Source: Petrosia ficiformis
Taxonomy: Eukaryota > Porifera > Demospongiae > Haplosclerida > Petrosiidae
DNA: 64,000 bases
Direction: 5' to 3'
NCBI GenBank assembly: GCA_947044365.1
Contig: OX345636.1
Location: 1,907,501 to 1,971,500 of the forward strand
Part shown: in pieces, positions 28,222-38,777 of the stretch
How the letters are laid out: each line of letters begins with the position of its first letter
Numbering within the stretch: the stretch's first letter is position 1
Notes under the pieces: model-generated
What the model saw: only the letters and a program-made list of their open reading frames with translations
The model's database searches: none
What the model was told of the DNA's origin: nothing
Position numbers and translations under genes: made by a program

Positions 28222-29098
28222 CTTGTATCATAGGAAGCCATAAGATCAAAGGCCTAAATAAGGTCAAGGTCACAAGTGCCCACAACCAGTGCAATTTGAC
28301 ATTGTGTGAGAAAGAGAAGAAACTAAAAAAAGGAAGCTGTCGCTATCAAGATTGAAGAAACCAAGGTTTGACTACAAAACAAAGGATGAAATGGAGACAA
28401 TCACCAGAGGTTATGTGCCTCCCAATACAAAGAAGAACACAAAGTGGGCTCGTAAGTGCCGCTTTGAAGAGTGGCTGTCCGAACGAAATGAACATTATCC
28501 AGATGAAAAATGTCCAGAAGATATTCTTAAAAAGCAGGATGCTGAAAAAATTTGGTAAATGGTTCCATATATTCATAGCTAAAGTTCGTCGTAGCGATGG
28601 CGAAGCTTACCCACCTACATGTAGATCAATCCATCAAATTTTGTCAGGGTCACTTCGATACATGCGCACTGTAGACAGCAACTGTCCTAACTTCCTAGAT
28701 AGAAGAATGAGCAAGACGAAGGTGATGGGAATGCACAGAAAATCTTTCTGCCATCCTTCAGAAGATGTTCAATAGGACACATTTCTATTAATTACAAGTA
28801 ATTCACTTGTTCATCTTTTCAATAATGTACTCACCTTTATCACTTATTGTCATTTTGAGTTTCAGTCACTTATTTACTTTAATATAACTTTCTTATTCAA
28901 TTTTTGATTTTAAAAATTTGTTTGTTTAACCCGTAGTTTGACTATAAACTTCCTGTGATGTATGTATATTGCCTTGTCGGACTTTTTAATCTTTGTTTTG
29001 TCACATCCTGTAGTGTATCAAATTTCACCAGAGGTAGGCTTCTACGTTATATAAACACGCGTTGAGGCCTTTGATCTTATGGCTTCCTATGATACAAG
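28222..29098 (+). mobile_element. 877-bp element with perfect 34-bp TIRs carrying a Crypton-type recombinase fragment
   Basis: The 34 bases from CTTGTATCATAGGAAGCCAT (28222-28255) have an exact inverted copy at 29065-29098. Between them lies a frameshifted reading of the N-terminal half of a Crypton/KIAA1958-like tyrosine recombinase. No obvious target duplication is visible. Known Cryptons are described as lacking long terminal inverted repeats, so this could be a MITE-like derivative or an unrelated TIR element that captured the fragment. Confidence 0.75.
28352..28775 (+). pseudogene. Crypton-type tyrosine recombinase fragment (KIAA1958/ZMYM/QRICH1-like), frameshifted
   Basis: The ATG at 28352 opens a reading that includes GYVPPNTKKNTKWARKCRFE, EWLSERNEHYPDEKCPEDIL and KKQDAEKIW. 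The frame then shifts near 28557 to WFHIFIAKVRRSDGEAYPPT, IHQILSGSLRYMRTVD and NCPNFLDRR. This is the helical core-binding half of Crypton-derived proteins such as KIAA1958, QRICH1 and ZMYM2-4, where N-T-x-x-x-T-x-W and R-x-x-G-x-x-Y-P-P motifs are typical. The catalytic half with R, H, R and Tyr is absent, so it cannot recombine DNA by itself. Confidence 0.75.
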
Positions 29099-29608
29099 AA
29101 GTTATGTACATACCTAGATATGTATGTACATACATTGTATGAATTTATAAATATAATTACATGTATTTTATGTACCTTTAAATACACATGCATACAAAAA
29201 ACTATGTAGTACTGTGTATACACATACATATACAGAAACATATATACATATATACATTAAAGTTGTAGCCATACTAGCATCGGTACTGGTATAGACACAT
29301 ACATGTATACTTAATATACTATGAGATATCTGGTATAGGATAGTTACTTGATGTTTCGAACATGTGATGAATGTTAATTAAGTATTACTTAATATGTTTA
29401 TTTTGTGAGTATGGTAGTAATAGTATCAGTATCTGGTTCAGCAAATACTATAAGTTTAAGAAATGTTATTAGATTGGATCCAACAACAAGTTGTATAGGC
29501 ACAAACTTAATATACATACATAGATATATACATACACACAAGTACATACATACATACATATTCATACATACACAGTTAACACACAACCTACATACATATA
29601 TACATACA

Positions 29609-30006
29609 TTTGTAGAAAATTGTACACTATAAAGACTGATGTGTTATTTTGATCAGATTGGATATATCAGTTTCAATTATAAACATCAAACATAATTAAT
29701 TTTTATGAAGCCATGAACATGTTGCAAAACAACATGTCATACATACTGCTTGACAGTAAGTGTCACTGTCAAAGCACCTAAGTAACTCAATATACTGTAA
29801 AACAAGACATCTGCTTGACAGTAACAGTGTCACTGTCAAAGTAGATAGCTAGAGTAAAATTCTGTCACATGATATATTATAACACACTATAGGGAGCTTA
29901 CATTATTCATACAGTTATACTTATAGACATACGATATTGTATATAACAAACCAATCAAATTGCGTGAAATAACAAGCAATTTTTTTCGTGTTGCAACTGT
30001 GCTAAC
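29609..30006. repeat. Direct repeat of about 390 bp, copy 2
   Basis: Near-identical to 26935-27323. The two copies flank the Crypton-like element, its foldback neighbour and CATA-rich microsatellites. Confidence 0.85.
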
Positions 30007-30395
30007 CTATACATTAACACTGTTTAAATTCATGAACGAACACTCCCATGCACGCACACATGCATCCATGCAGTAACTAATAAATTCAGGTGTTTGTATT
30101 TATGATAGTTAAGCAGTTCATGGTTTACATTACAGTACTTCTTTCACTATTAATGCATGCATGTGTGCATGGTGTATGTACACATTAAAAACAAAGTTTA
30201 CATGCATATAACATACATACATATATATGTGTATATATATAAATACATACATACATTCATACATGCAGACATAGTACATACAGACAGACATACATACATA
30301 CATATATGAGTCTGTAAGCGTGTAAATAAATAAGAAAACTATAATATACATGTATCATATACATATATACTTACATATATGCTACTACATACTGG

Positions 30396-30397
<2 letters not shown>

Positions 30398-30449
<52 letters not shown>
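30398..30449. repeat. (TA)n microsatellite
   Basis: Uninterrupted (TA)n of about 52 bp. Similar tracts lie at about 31082-31103, 31560-31578, 34797-34829, 57524-57556 and 58016-58040. Confidence 0.95.
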
Positions 30450-30452
<3 letters not shown>

Positions 30453-30570
30453 ATATATATAGTACACTAAACCAAGGTTTTATATTGTTTTATATAAGAA
30501 CTGTAAGTGTACTATATACAATATATTGTATGCTGATAGATTAAAGATTCACAGGTCTATATACAAAAAT

Positions 30571-30669
30571 ATAAGACCTAACCACATCAAACGGTTGCCA
30601 TGGTAGCATGCTATATATATATATATAGTACAATTATGACATCATCCCTTTGATGTGGTGAGGTCTATA
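30571..30669. mobile_element. Foldback MITE
   Basis: Left arm ATAAGACCTAACCACATCAAA (near 30571) faces TTTGATGTGGTGAGGTCTAT (ending near 30668) around a (TA)n centre. Related segments reading CATCAAAGGGATGATGTCACC lie near 57115. Confidence 0.65.
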
Positions 30670-30918
30670 TTCTGTATATAGGACCTAAAGCAGGTCTATA
30701 TTTGGAGAAATTAACCCATTAACAACATGCAATACTTTATTGCCAAATATAATAGTATTTTATTGCCAAAACTGTTGTGAAATCATTAAGAATAAGTGAT
30801 CAATATATAGTTTGGGAAAAGATCATCATGCAGTCAGACAGTACCAATCATGTAGTTCATTGATGTGGTGAGTCCTATATATTGTATGCAGGAGATGTCA
30901 CTATCATACAATATATTG

Positions 30919-31077
30919 TATATAGTATGCTAATAGGTCCTATATACTGAATATAGGACCCTTGTTTTGTGTCCTCGGATGTGATGTAGCCCTCGCAGGC
31001 TTGGGCTATATCACATCCTTGGACACAAAACTCAGGTCCTATATTTTGTATATAGGTCCTATTAGCATACTATATAA
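30919..31077. mobile_element. Foldback MITE of the AGTATGCTAATAGGTCC family, full copy
   Basis: TATATAGTATGCTAATAGGT at 30919 faces ACCTATTAGCATACTATATA near 31077. Inner inverted pairs are TTTTGTGTCC...GATGTGATGTAGCCC and GGGCTATATCACATCC...GGACACAAAA, so the whole unit can fold. GGAGATGTCACTATCATACA lies outside the left arm and recurs beside other copies. Other members: 37490-37620, 56059-56213, 56836-56994 and 57888-58000. Confidence 0.85.
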
Positions 31078-31295
31078 TACACATATATATATATATATAT
31101 ATATCCCAATACGGCGAAACATCAAAGTAAACCACAGGTAGCACCCTGTGGTTAGATATAGCACCCTGTGGTCAGAATACAAGAAAAACAACACTTACCT
31201 TCTCCAAAGTGCCGACAAAAAGGCAGAAGAAGCATCAGACATCAACAAAGGTTTTGTCTTTCGTGAAATATATTAATTATAACACGCCTACTCAT

Positions 31296-31370
31296 GCTAT
31301 ATCAGATTTATAATCATCGAGCACGAGGGCCTACGGCCCTCATGCTCGGTGATTATAAATCTGATATAGC
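31296..31370. repeat. 75-bp near-perfect hairpin
   Basis: GCTATATCAGATTTATAATC at the left is mirrored by GATTATAAATCTGATATAGC at the right, with CGAGCACGAGGGCC facing GGCCCTCATGCTCGG at the centre. It is very GC-rich at the tip, like the centre of the foldback at 28084-28217. Probably a MITE core. Confidence 0.85.
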
Positions 31371-32537
31371 ACTCTAGGGTGATATAGCATTTACATATAT
31401 ATATATAATTATATAAAATATATTATATATATACACATACATATAATGTATATATACATACATATATACAAATAGACATGTGTACATATAATGAATGTAT
31501 GCAATGTAAATACACATAAACTCACATCATAAATGAAATACTAAGTATTCAGGTATTATATATATATATATATATATATGTGTGTACATATGTGTGTATA
31601 TATGCATGTACATACACATGAATATTCTTAACTCATACTTTTATATGTATCTATACACTTATGAACATATAATACATAGATAAATACACATCTATGGATG
31701 CATGTACATATCTAAGTACTTATGTATGTATGTATATACATACATACATCTAATACATATATATACAACTTAGTTAAAATATATTATTAATATTTGAAAG
31801 TAAGTAATGACTAAAAATCATTTTAAATGTATTACTACTTCACATCACATAAATTGTCATTATATAATTTTTAATAATATCATAATAATATATAAAGATA
31901 TTATAATACCACACATACAAGAAATAATTATGTTAGTAAAATACTTGTTAATCATATTACTCATGTAGTGAACATGATACAAATCACTAATAATAATATA
32001 TCACATGATATTAATTATCATACCTATAATAGTAACATCACATCCTGTCACTAGAATATGGTTCTGCATTAATTATTATCCACACTCTATTGTTATTGAG
32101 TGGCCATATCCTTTAGTAACACATTCAGGTAGATTAATCTGAAGAGATGAATATATTAACATATAAACAATATGATTACATGTTATAAATGAGGAACACT
32201 GTGATATCCTGACTAGTTATTAAGACATTAATATTCATGAGTTACATGTGACTATATATATACTGTGTTTTAATTAATTTATTTCAGTTGTGTCAGTAGA
32301 GATTGATTTTATAGTTTGTGTTTTTTCATTTATTGTTGAATGCAAATTCGGTCATTTCAAACACATTATTATATATTAGTACAAGAAAGAGTATGTTTCA
32401 TTTAATATAATAATTTATATTATAAATGCAATGATAATATTTTAAAATCATATACTAGAATTTTCAATATTAAATTTTGATAACAAAACTGATACTAATA
32501 TAATTATGACAAACATGTGTCATGTGATGTACACTAC
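31371..32537. other. Low-complexity AT-rich stretch, no gene seen
   Basis: Long runs of TATA, ATACAT and TGTGTATA repeats up to about 31750, then plain AT-rich sequence. No open frame with coding character was found. Confidence 0.5.
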
Positions 32538-33341
32538 CTGATACAAAATCAATGTAGATACTTTTTGTATCCGAGCAGTCACTGATTGTGACATAATCCT
32601 CATCTTCTCCTCTAATTAATATCACAAGAGAAATCCTGAAGAAAACACATGATATCATTGTGATGTAATATATAAAATGAATCATGTAATACCTGGTGAT
32701 GTAGATAGATTCATACAATGTATTTTATTTGTAAAGGAAAGATTTGTGTAATTTGGATCAGGAACATATTAGGCATGACTTTGTTTAGTGACTGGTAATG
32801 GTCCTAAATCACTACAAAGAAACATATTATCTTCTCCGCACAAGTATATTATACCAGTACAGCAGGTGGATTTTGAAAGTTGATGAACTAAACACATCAT
32901 CTGATGTTTTTATCCTTCTTTTATCTTCAGCCCATTAAAATGACTAAAAGAGTTGATGATTCTTCGGCCGCCCATTGGCCTAAGTAACTACTACAAGGGG
33001 TGGGGTTTGGGTCATGGGGAATTTTAAAAGGGGATGTCCCCTGTTAATGGTTGTTTGAAGGGAGCACAGCTGCCCACGAAATGTGGGGGTTTGCTGACTC
33101 CATGTCGAAAAAGGAGCCAAGTTTGGAGAAGAGAAAGTGAATGGTGGCCAAAATATTCGCAATAGAGTCACCAGTGTTGGAAATGAGAAGGATTTTGAAA
33201 AACAAGCTCAGTCCTCTATAAGGTGGCCCTAGGGAGTGGGCAGATGCGACTCCAATCAGTTTCACAATGGAATATTATATAATATGACACTAACCTGGTG
33301 TAATACCAAACTTCATATCTTCTGATCAGCTTTATATTGGC
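32538..33341 (-). CDS. Two putative minus-strand exons of an unknown gene
   Basis: On the minus strand, exon 33341-33295 follows ATTACAG, reads ANIKLIRRYEVWYYT and ends ACCAG/GTTAGTG in phase 2. Exon 32635-32538 follows TTCTTCAG, enters needing one base, reads ISLVILIRGEDEDYVT, then DCSDTKSIYIDFVS, and ends TATCAG/GTAGTG. The phases agree, supporting a real join. The alternating pattern suggests beta strands; the family was not recognised. The intron between them (32636-33294) contains a repeat related to 55290-55570. Confidence 0.4.
32930..33260. repeat. Interspersed repeat related to 55290-55450
   Basis: GTTGATGATTCTTCGGCCGCCC, GGGGTGGGG, TTTTAAAAGG-GATGTCCCC, AGCTGCCCACGAAATG and the following CTGACTCC are matched in order near 55325-55450. 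The open minus-strand stretches across it are explained by this repeat rather than by a gene. Confidence 0.6.
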
Positions 33342-33429
33342 CTGTAATTGAGGAAAACAGGCTAAAATCTCCATTTTTCCAAATGCACATAAGTACAAAA
33401 CCACAAAGGCCACGCTCACCAATCATGGC

Positions 33430-34790
33430 TTGCACAAAGTACAATGCATTTTTAAAAAACAAATGAAGCCATTTGCTGAAAATTCATTTTACTTTTATAG
33501 TTACAAGAGGCTGAAGAAAGCTGCATTCTGTAGCTTTTCAGTGAAACCATAAAATTTACCTTTCTAGGCACTATCAAACTCCGATCTTTCTCGGAGAGCA
33601 ACTACAGTTACCCTGCCAGGGTTTTCCACCCACTGCCCCCTCCACCACCAGAAACTATCAGTGAAAACATTTAGGCCCAATAATTATACCCCCGAGTGGA
33701 TGTGGCTTCCAAAAGATAACCAGATTGTATGCAGCAAGAAACTCCAATTAGACCATGATTGGAGTTTCATCTACCCCTCCCCCTAGTACAACCTTGATTA
33801 ACAATGTTTAATCGATTTCAGTTAACATTTCTGATAATTGTGAATTTAAGTATACATTTATATTTACAAATTTTATTAACCTTTAAGCTATCTAAATGTC
33901 TTTAAGATCTTCATGTTTCGGGAGATTGTCCCCAAGCATGATTTTATTAATGACATTCCAGTTCTTGTATTGCGTTATTTATTACAAAAGCTAACTTTGA
34001 GGTACAGAGGTACTATCACTTCCAGCTACACCCTTAGCTACCATATGTTGAATATTCTCCTGATGTTTTCACTTATAGTTTACATTTAAGTCTGAGCGAA
34101 AAATCCCTTTTCACCGCAGCTTAACCCCACCTAAAACACTAAAAAACGAGCGCCGTTGGGACGGGACCCTCGCCTACGTGGTTAAGTAGTAACGTGTGAT
34201 GTATGAAGTTTAAACTTTAAACGTCAATAATTGTAAGTAATTGTAAATAATTATGTTTATCGAAAGTAGATGTGATAATATTGTATAATGTGTACATCAT
34301 AATAGATATTATGTTGCTATTAAAGTTATATATTAGAGCTGAGGTTCTTGATATCTATGTGTAATACACACAGAAGAATAGAAGTAATGAAAAAAACTAA
34401 TACAATTGGATAGCGTGAATTTTGTCAGTTGGATTTCAACTAAAAACAACTAAGCTACAAGAACCTTTTGAAAACAAATGAAGAAGTGCTTTTTATGAAT
34501 GCAGTGGGTTTCTAACATTGATGATAGTAGCCACTTAGTCCAAGTAACCACCAATTGCTGCTCTCCATTGTTCTATAGACACCATACTTATACAAGTGGT
34601 GTAACTCACAGTTAAAAGATGTAACCTGTCAATCACTGAAGGAGACTGCTATATATAAACTGTCAAAACACTTAGGGAGAAATACAGGCTTCCAAACTCT
34701 GCTATCAACGCCGTCAAAATAAAATACAAGAGTACTGAATTTAAAACTGTTTAAAGACAAAGTAAAAATATCAATAAAAAAAATTATCAT
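33430..34790. other. Stretch without a recognised gene
   Basis: Mixed AT-rich sequence with a locally GC-richer part near 34130-34190 (GAGCGCCGTTGGGACGGGACC). There is an A/T-rich tail and (TA)n at 34797-34829. No domain or RNA gene could be recognised. Confidence 0.4.
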
Positions 34791-34791
34791 T

Positions 34792-34830
<39 letters not shown>

Positions 34831-34959
34831 TACATCTTATTCTCTGTTTTCCTTCGAAGACGTTCTCAAGTCTACCTCCAACGTGTGAAAACGTATTGAA
34901 TCACCTGGATCACGTGTTTAGTACATGACGCTGCATGGACGTAAGTACGTACGTCATAC

Positions 34960-35108
34960 CTGTAGGTGGAGCCAGAGCTAGGTAGCTCTCTACTATCTTG
35001 CATCAATGGTGATGTAGTAGCAACCATAACATCGATTGTTTTGGGTTTGAAGCGTTTCTTGGCTAGCAACAGCCATGCAAGAGGACCACTTGTGTTTCGT
35101 GTGTCCAT
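34960..35108 (-). CDS. Putative minus-strand first exon
   Basis: The ATG at 35108-35106 opens MDTRNTSGPLAWLLLAKKRF, then KPKTIDVMVATTSPLMQDSR and ELPSSGSTY, ending CTACAG/GTATGA in phase 2. Composition is more gene-like than the surroundings. The start is 318 bp from the start of the plus-strand Cys-rich gene, so the two may share a divergent promoter. It could be the 5' exon of the unknown gene with exons at 32538-33341, but at least one more exon is needed because the phases do not join directly. Confidence 0.4.
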
Positions 35109-35426
35109 ATTTTCTCTCGTTATTGCCCTCGTTTCATCTTAAAGTGGTGAAACAATAACTGTGAGTTGTCATAACTTTAGAACCAAAAGGTTTAAGAAGA
35201 ATTCCTACGTTATTTTTTTTCCTTGTATAATTTGAAGTCTATCAGTACCCCTTTTGAAATGTCAATGTTTTTATTTTTCAAGAAAAATTGCTAACACACA
35301 CACACACACACACACACAGACACACAGACAAAACGATTACCGTACCCTTCCGCCTACGCTACGCGGCGAGGGTAACTACAAATCAGATCATTATCTGGTA
35401 GCGTATCTATTGATCGAAAAATCAGA
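35109..35426. promoter_or_regulatory. Divergent intergenic region upstream of the Cys-rich gene
   Basis: It separates the minus-strand ATG (35108) from the plus-strand ATG (35427). It contains a (CA)n tract at about 35296-35327 and the GC-rich patch CGCCTACGCTACGCGGCGAG near 35350. No TATA box at a convincing distance was seen. The promoter role is inferred from layout. Confidence 0.3.
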
Positions 35427-36083
35427 ATGATGAAAATCACTGCAGTACTGCTTTTTGTTGTTTCACTGGCATCTGCCTTTCGTAATTCCACCAGGCACAT
35501 AATACACCAAGAAGTGTTTCTGAAACGACCAGCTGAAACTCGGCAATCTTCATGTGATTTAATAATTGCAGATTGCAAAGATAGGATTGACTCGATAAAG
35601 GATCAATACGATACTAGTGCTGTTGAAGGACGATCCAGATATCTCAGTGATGCCACTGTCCTAGCATGTGAAAGTTGTCTCGATGATTTTGAACGTTATT
35701 ACAGCTGTACTGGTGAATACTACGATGCTGAAGTATTGAGAGAAGCTAATTGTGCTCGTTCTGATGTCAATGGCAAGTATTGTGGAGAATCATTTTTTGA
35801 TGGAGTTGCTAATGGAGATCTTTCTCCCTATGTTAAAGAAGGTGAGGAGATAAGTAGAATAAGTGATACATGTTGTATTTCTACATGCCAAGATCTCCAC
35901 AATATACTTGCCTATTTTGGATGCTGTGCAAGTTCTTTTCAACAGTATGGATTACTTCTTAACACTACACAACAATTTGATGATTGTGGTGCTACACTAG
36001 GTGAACCATGTTCTGGTGTGTTTGCTACTCCAGCATTTCTTGTGATAGCAGTACTTGCCTTGATAACTTTCAGTTTTTTTTGA
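35427..36083 (+). CDS. Secreted Cys-rich protein with signal peptide and hydrophobic C-terminus (probably membrane-anchored)
   Basis: An intact 218-codon single-exon reading from an ATG preceded by AAAATCAGA. The N-terminus MMKITAVLLFVVSLASAFRN is a clear signal peptide. The middle has about 17 Cys in pairs and short blocks such as CESCLDDFERYYSC, ANCARSDVNGKYC, CISTCQDL and GCCASSFQQYG, plus NST and NTT glycosylation sequons. The C-terminus FATPAFLVIAVLALITFSFF is hydrophobic to the last residue with no cytoplasmic tail, typical of a GPI-anchor signal or tail anchor. The family was not recognised. Decayed relatives lie at 40042-40125, 54023-54338 and 59471-59897. It may be intronless because of its history, since a relative keeps intron-like flanks. 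Confidence 0.8.
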   Translation: MMKITAVLLFVVSLASAFRNSTRHIIHQEVFLKRPAETRQSSCDLIIADCKDRIDSIKDQYDTSAVEGRSRYLSDATVLACESCLDDFERYYSCTGEYYDAEVLREANCARSDVNGKYCGESFFDGVANGDLSPYVKEGEEISRISDTCCISTCQDLHNILAYFGCCASSFQQYGLLLNTTQQFDDCGATLGEPCSGVFATPAFLVIAVLALITFSFF

Positions 36084-36800
36084 ATACATGACAATTATTA
36101 TGCATCATGTATATCTATAATAGACACTCAGATAAGTGAATTGTTCTGTAGTTTAGAGTGTATTAGACTATATGCATGAATACCCGTGCAGTTTTTTTTT
36201 TTTGTGCGTGTGTACTTTCACTCTGAGTTATAGTCTTTAATAAAAAAATTTCTTTCAGTCAACACTAATGACTGGTTTAAGTTAAAATGCATAGTATATA
36301 TATATTTAGCATAATAGTTATAACAACTTATTATCATGTCTGCAAAGAAGTGCTGTTTCTAACAGCAATGAATAATCTTCTAACCAATGCAGTGCAAACC
36401 ACATGTTTATACGAATATAAATTGTACATTTAAACATTCCTGGCTGCTGTAGTGTGATTCATCTGAGTAATTGCACGACTGCATGTGTGTAACACATGCA
36501 CTGAAACACATGGATGAAACATATAAATGCAAAAGTGACCATACACATGGCTAGTTATATCAGTGTAACGGGCAGCATACATATCTCACAAATAGCATTG
36601 TTATTAACTGAATAACTTTTAGATTTATAGAAGAAGCAAAGAAGCCCTCAAACTTAAGTTTTTTGTTTGGTGTAAAGTAACACTGGTCCAGTCAATTTAC
36701 ATGTATAAGTATCTAGAAGAAGGATCTAATGAAGCATGAAATATCATTAAAACTCTGAATTTTAAAATACGCAAGCACTTTGTTTTTCTACGCCCACATC
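36084..36800. other. 3' flank of the Cys-rich gene
   Basis: AT-rich, inside the duplicated block. AATAAA at 36238 is a candidate polyadenylation signal about 155 bases past the stop. Parts recur near 40200-40620 (ACCAATGCAGTGCAAACCACA, GGCTAGTTATATCAGTG) and in the inverted copy. Confidence 0.5.
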
Positions 36801-36862
36801 CAATAAGTGGGCGGGGTACCTAATGTGCGCTGTCACAACACAGTTGTAACAGTTTCTGCTCA

Positions 36863-36937
36863 ATGGCCCTGACTAGGACAAAAAAGGAGCGTTATGATAT
36901 TCACAGAGGAAAGACTAGTGAGGTGTACAATAGATAG
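36863..36937 (+). CDS. Small 24-codon reading frame, repeated with its flank in the window
   Basis: ATG at 36863 and TAG at 36935-36937. The peptide starts MALTRTKKERYDIHRGKTSE and ends VYNR. The inverted copy (58635-58561, minus) keeps it with one substitution near the end (Val to Leu). Weaker versions lie near 40933-40970 (plus) and 51960-52055 (minus). Upstream sits a GTGGGCGGGG motif and an ATCCAAT, which look promoter-like. It may be a real short exon or only part of a repeat; nothing else identifies it. Confidence 0.35.
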   Translation: MALTRTKKERYDIHRGKTSEVYNR

Positions 36938-36983
36938 TGTTTGTTGATGCATAGTAATATATTTAGTGAAAATAACAGTAATT

Positions 36984-37005
36984 AACCCTCCCCTTTGGGA
37001 GGGTT
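36984..37005. repeat. CCCTCCC hairpin
   Basis: AACCCTCCC and GGGAGGGTT face each other across CTTT, shortly after the small reading frame. The same hairpin lies in the inverted copy near 58489-58510. Confidence 0.7.
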
Positions 37006-37489
37006 ACAGTGAAACATTAATGTCTGTGTTTCTATGTGTTTGTGTGTCTGACCCTGCTGTATATCAAAAACCGGACACTCCTGGACTTCCATACTTGGCA
37101 TGTATAAACTCCTCTGAAGTGGCAAGATTGAGCACTGACTAATATTTTCTCCACTATACTAAAAGCTATCAAAAAGTGCAAGAAAACCACTAGGTGTGGT
37201 CTTCCAGACTTTTCCAAAATCTAACGAAGCATGCGTTTTACGGCTCCTCTTTTCGACAAAGCAAGTTAGAAACTTTGAACATGTATACTTTGAAAGTATT
37301 AAGCTGACAGAAGTTTCATGAAACACCCCGCCCGTAGTTATAGCATAAATTAACTTTTATATAAATCTGCAACAATTAGGGGAGGGAGGGTCATGCAACC
37401 TTCATTGTATTAGTGTTGTTTTAGTATGACAATAGTGACTTAGTTACAGTACAAATATATATATATATATACATAATTATGAAATATAT

Positions 37490-37620
37490 TATGTGTCCTC
37501 GAATGTGTTTTAATCCTCGCAGTCTGGGGCTGTGTATCACATCCTCAGACACAAAACTCAGGTCCTATACTCAGTGTATAAGACCTATTAGCATACTATA
37601 TATAATATATTGTATGATGG
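37490..37620. mobile_element. Foldback MITE of the AGTATGCTAATAGGTCC family, degraded copy
   Basis: GTGTCCTCGAATGTG, GTGTATCACATCCTCAGACACA, GGTCCTATACTC and GACCTATTAGCATACTATAT appear in order, followed by TGATGGTGACATCTCCTGC. The left arm is partly lost. It is also present in the inverted duplicate near 57888-58000, so it predates the duplication. Confidence 0.7.
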
Positions 37621-38496
37621 TGACATCTCCTGCATAGTGTAGTCAAAGGTATGATGTCACCATCATTCTATATAATATACATAATATTATACTATGATTA
37701 ATGCTGTCACCCAATTATACACTTGTGGTTAGCCATGAGGTTGACCTTTTTGACTGTGATAATACAAAATGATTTCAATTGATGTGATAATAAAAAATGA
37801 GAATTTCAAATGATAATAATAATAGCTAAATACATGTAACACTGGGAATCACTTGGTATGAAAGCTTATGTTAATTGACATCATTCCATGTCATGAAAGT
37901 TCAAATATTTCCATACAACTGTCTGAAGAAAATATTTCTAAAGATGCCGATTTACATGGTTTTTATTGTCCCAACACCCAAGGAGAAAATTCTTCGTTAA
38001 CCCAGAATGTACATGTCAATTATTATATTAAGCTGACAAAGCAATAATAAATACATGCAGTGATTTAAATCTTTTTTTTGTGGCTAATGCATAAAAGTGT
38101 TACATAATAATGTCATGCATGTAGCCGTAGCAACCTGCACGACAAAGTAAATTGAAATATATGCCACTTCTTACTATATTATACTAACCAATAAATTGGC
38201 TATTTTAACAATTCAATTTTTGCAGTGTGATCAATCAATCAGTTAAGAAGTTATTGGAATTTTAGTAGTTAAGGTAAATTAAGTTGATTGCACTTATAAA
38301 ATCACCAATATAATGTAAATAAAGAATAATTATGATTCAGAGTGAAGTATACAAAATACAGCACAAAAAATATTATTGCTTAGCCAATAATTAAAATAAT
38401 TGTTACTCTGCTGTAAAATTTTGATTATAAAATTAAATGTGACAATTATATACACCACTACAATACAAAAGTTAATGTTTTATAAAACCTACTGTT

Positions 38497-38777
38497 GACC
38501 TATAAACACATGTTTCCTGATTGACCTTGTTCCCAAACACAAAACACAAGTAATAGTAGCGTAGTGGTATATGCTTATTACATACGTATATGACCTATAA
38601 ACATGTTTCCTGATTGACCTTGTTCCCAAACACAAAACACAAGTAATAGTAGCGTAGTGGTATATGCTTATTACATACGTATATGACCTATAAACATGTT
38701 TCCTGATTGACCTTGTTCCCAAACACAAAACACAAGTAATAGTAGCGTAGTGGTATATGCTTATTACATATATGACT
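38497..38777. repeat. Tandem repeat, three copies, period 93-95 bp
   Basis: Units start GACCTATAAACATGTTTCCTG at 38497 (with one extra AC), 38592 and 38685. All contain TTGACCTTGTTCCCAAACAC and AGTAGCGTAGTGGTATATGC. The copies are almost identical. The repeated minus-strand reading across it is a by-product. Confidence 0.92.

Larger units (their letters stand above)
35633..37902 (+). repeat. Segmental duplication, plus-oriented copy (inverted partner 57665-59899)
   Basis: From TCCAGATATCTCAGTG in the Cys-rich gene to CATGTCATGAAAGTTC near 37900 the sequence matches the complement of 57665-59899 along its whole length. This includes the gene's 3' part, CAATGCAGTGCAAACCACA, the GGGCGGGG/CCAAT segment, the CCCTCCC hairpin and one foldback element. 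The arms are separated by about 20 kb. Confidence 0.85.

Noticed and set aside
26935..30006. The 390-bp direct repeats as LTRs of a retrotransposon
   Set aside because: They lack TG...CA ends, a primer-binding site and any gag-pol sequence between them; the interior is a Crypton-like element plus microsatellites.
38497..38777. CRISPR-like array
   Set aside because: Three near-identical 93-95-bp units without distinct spacers, in an intron-rich eukaryotic setting; a plain tandem repeat.
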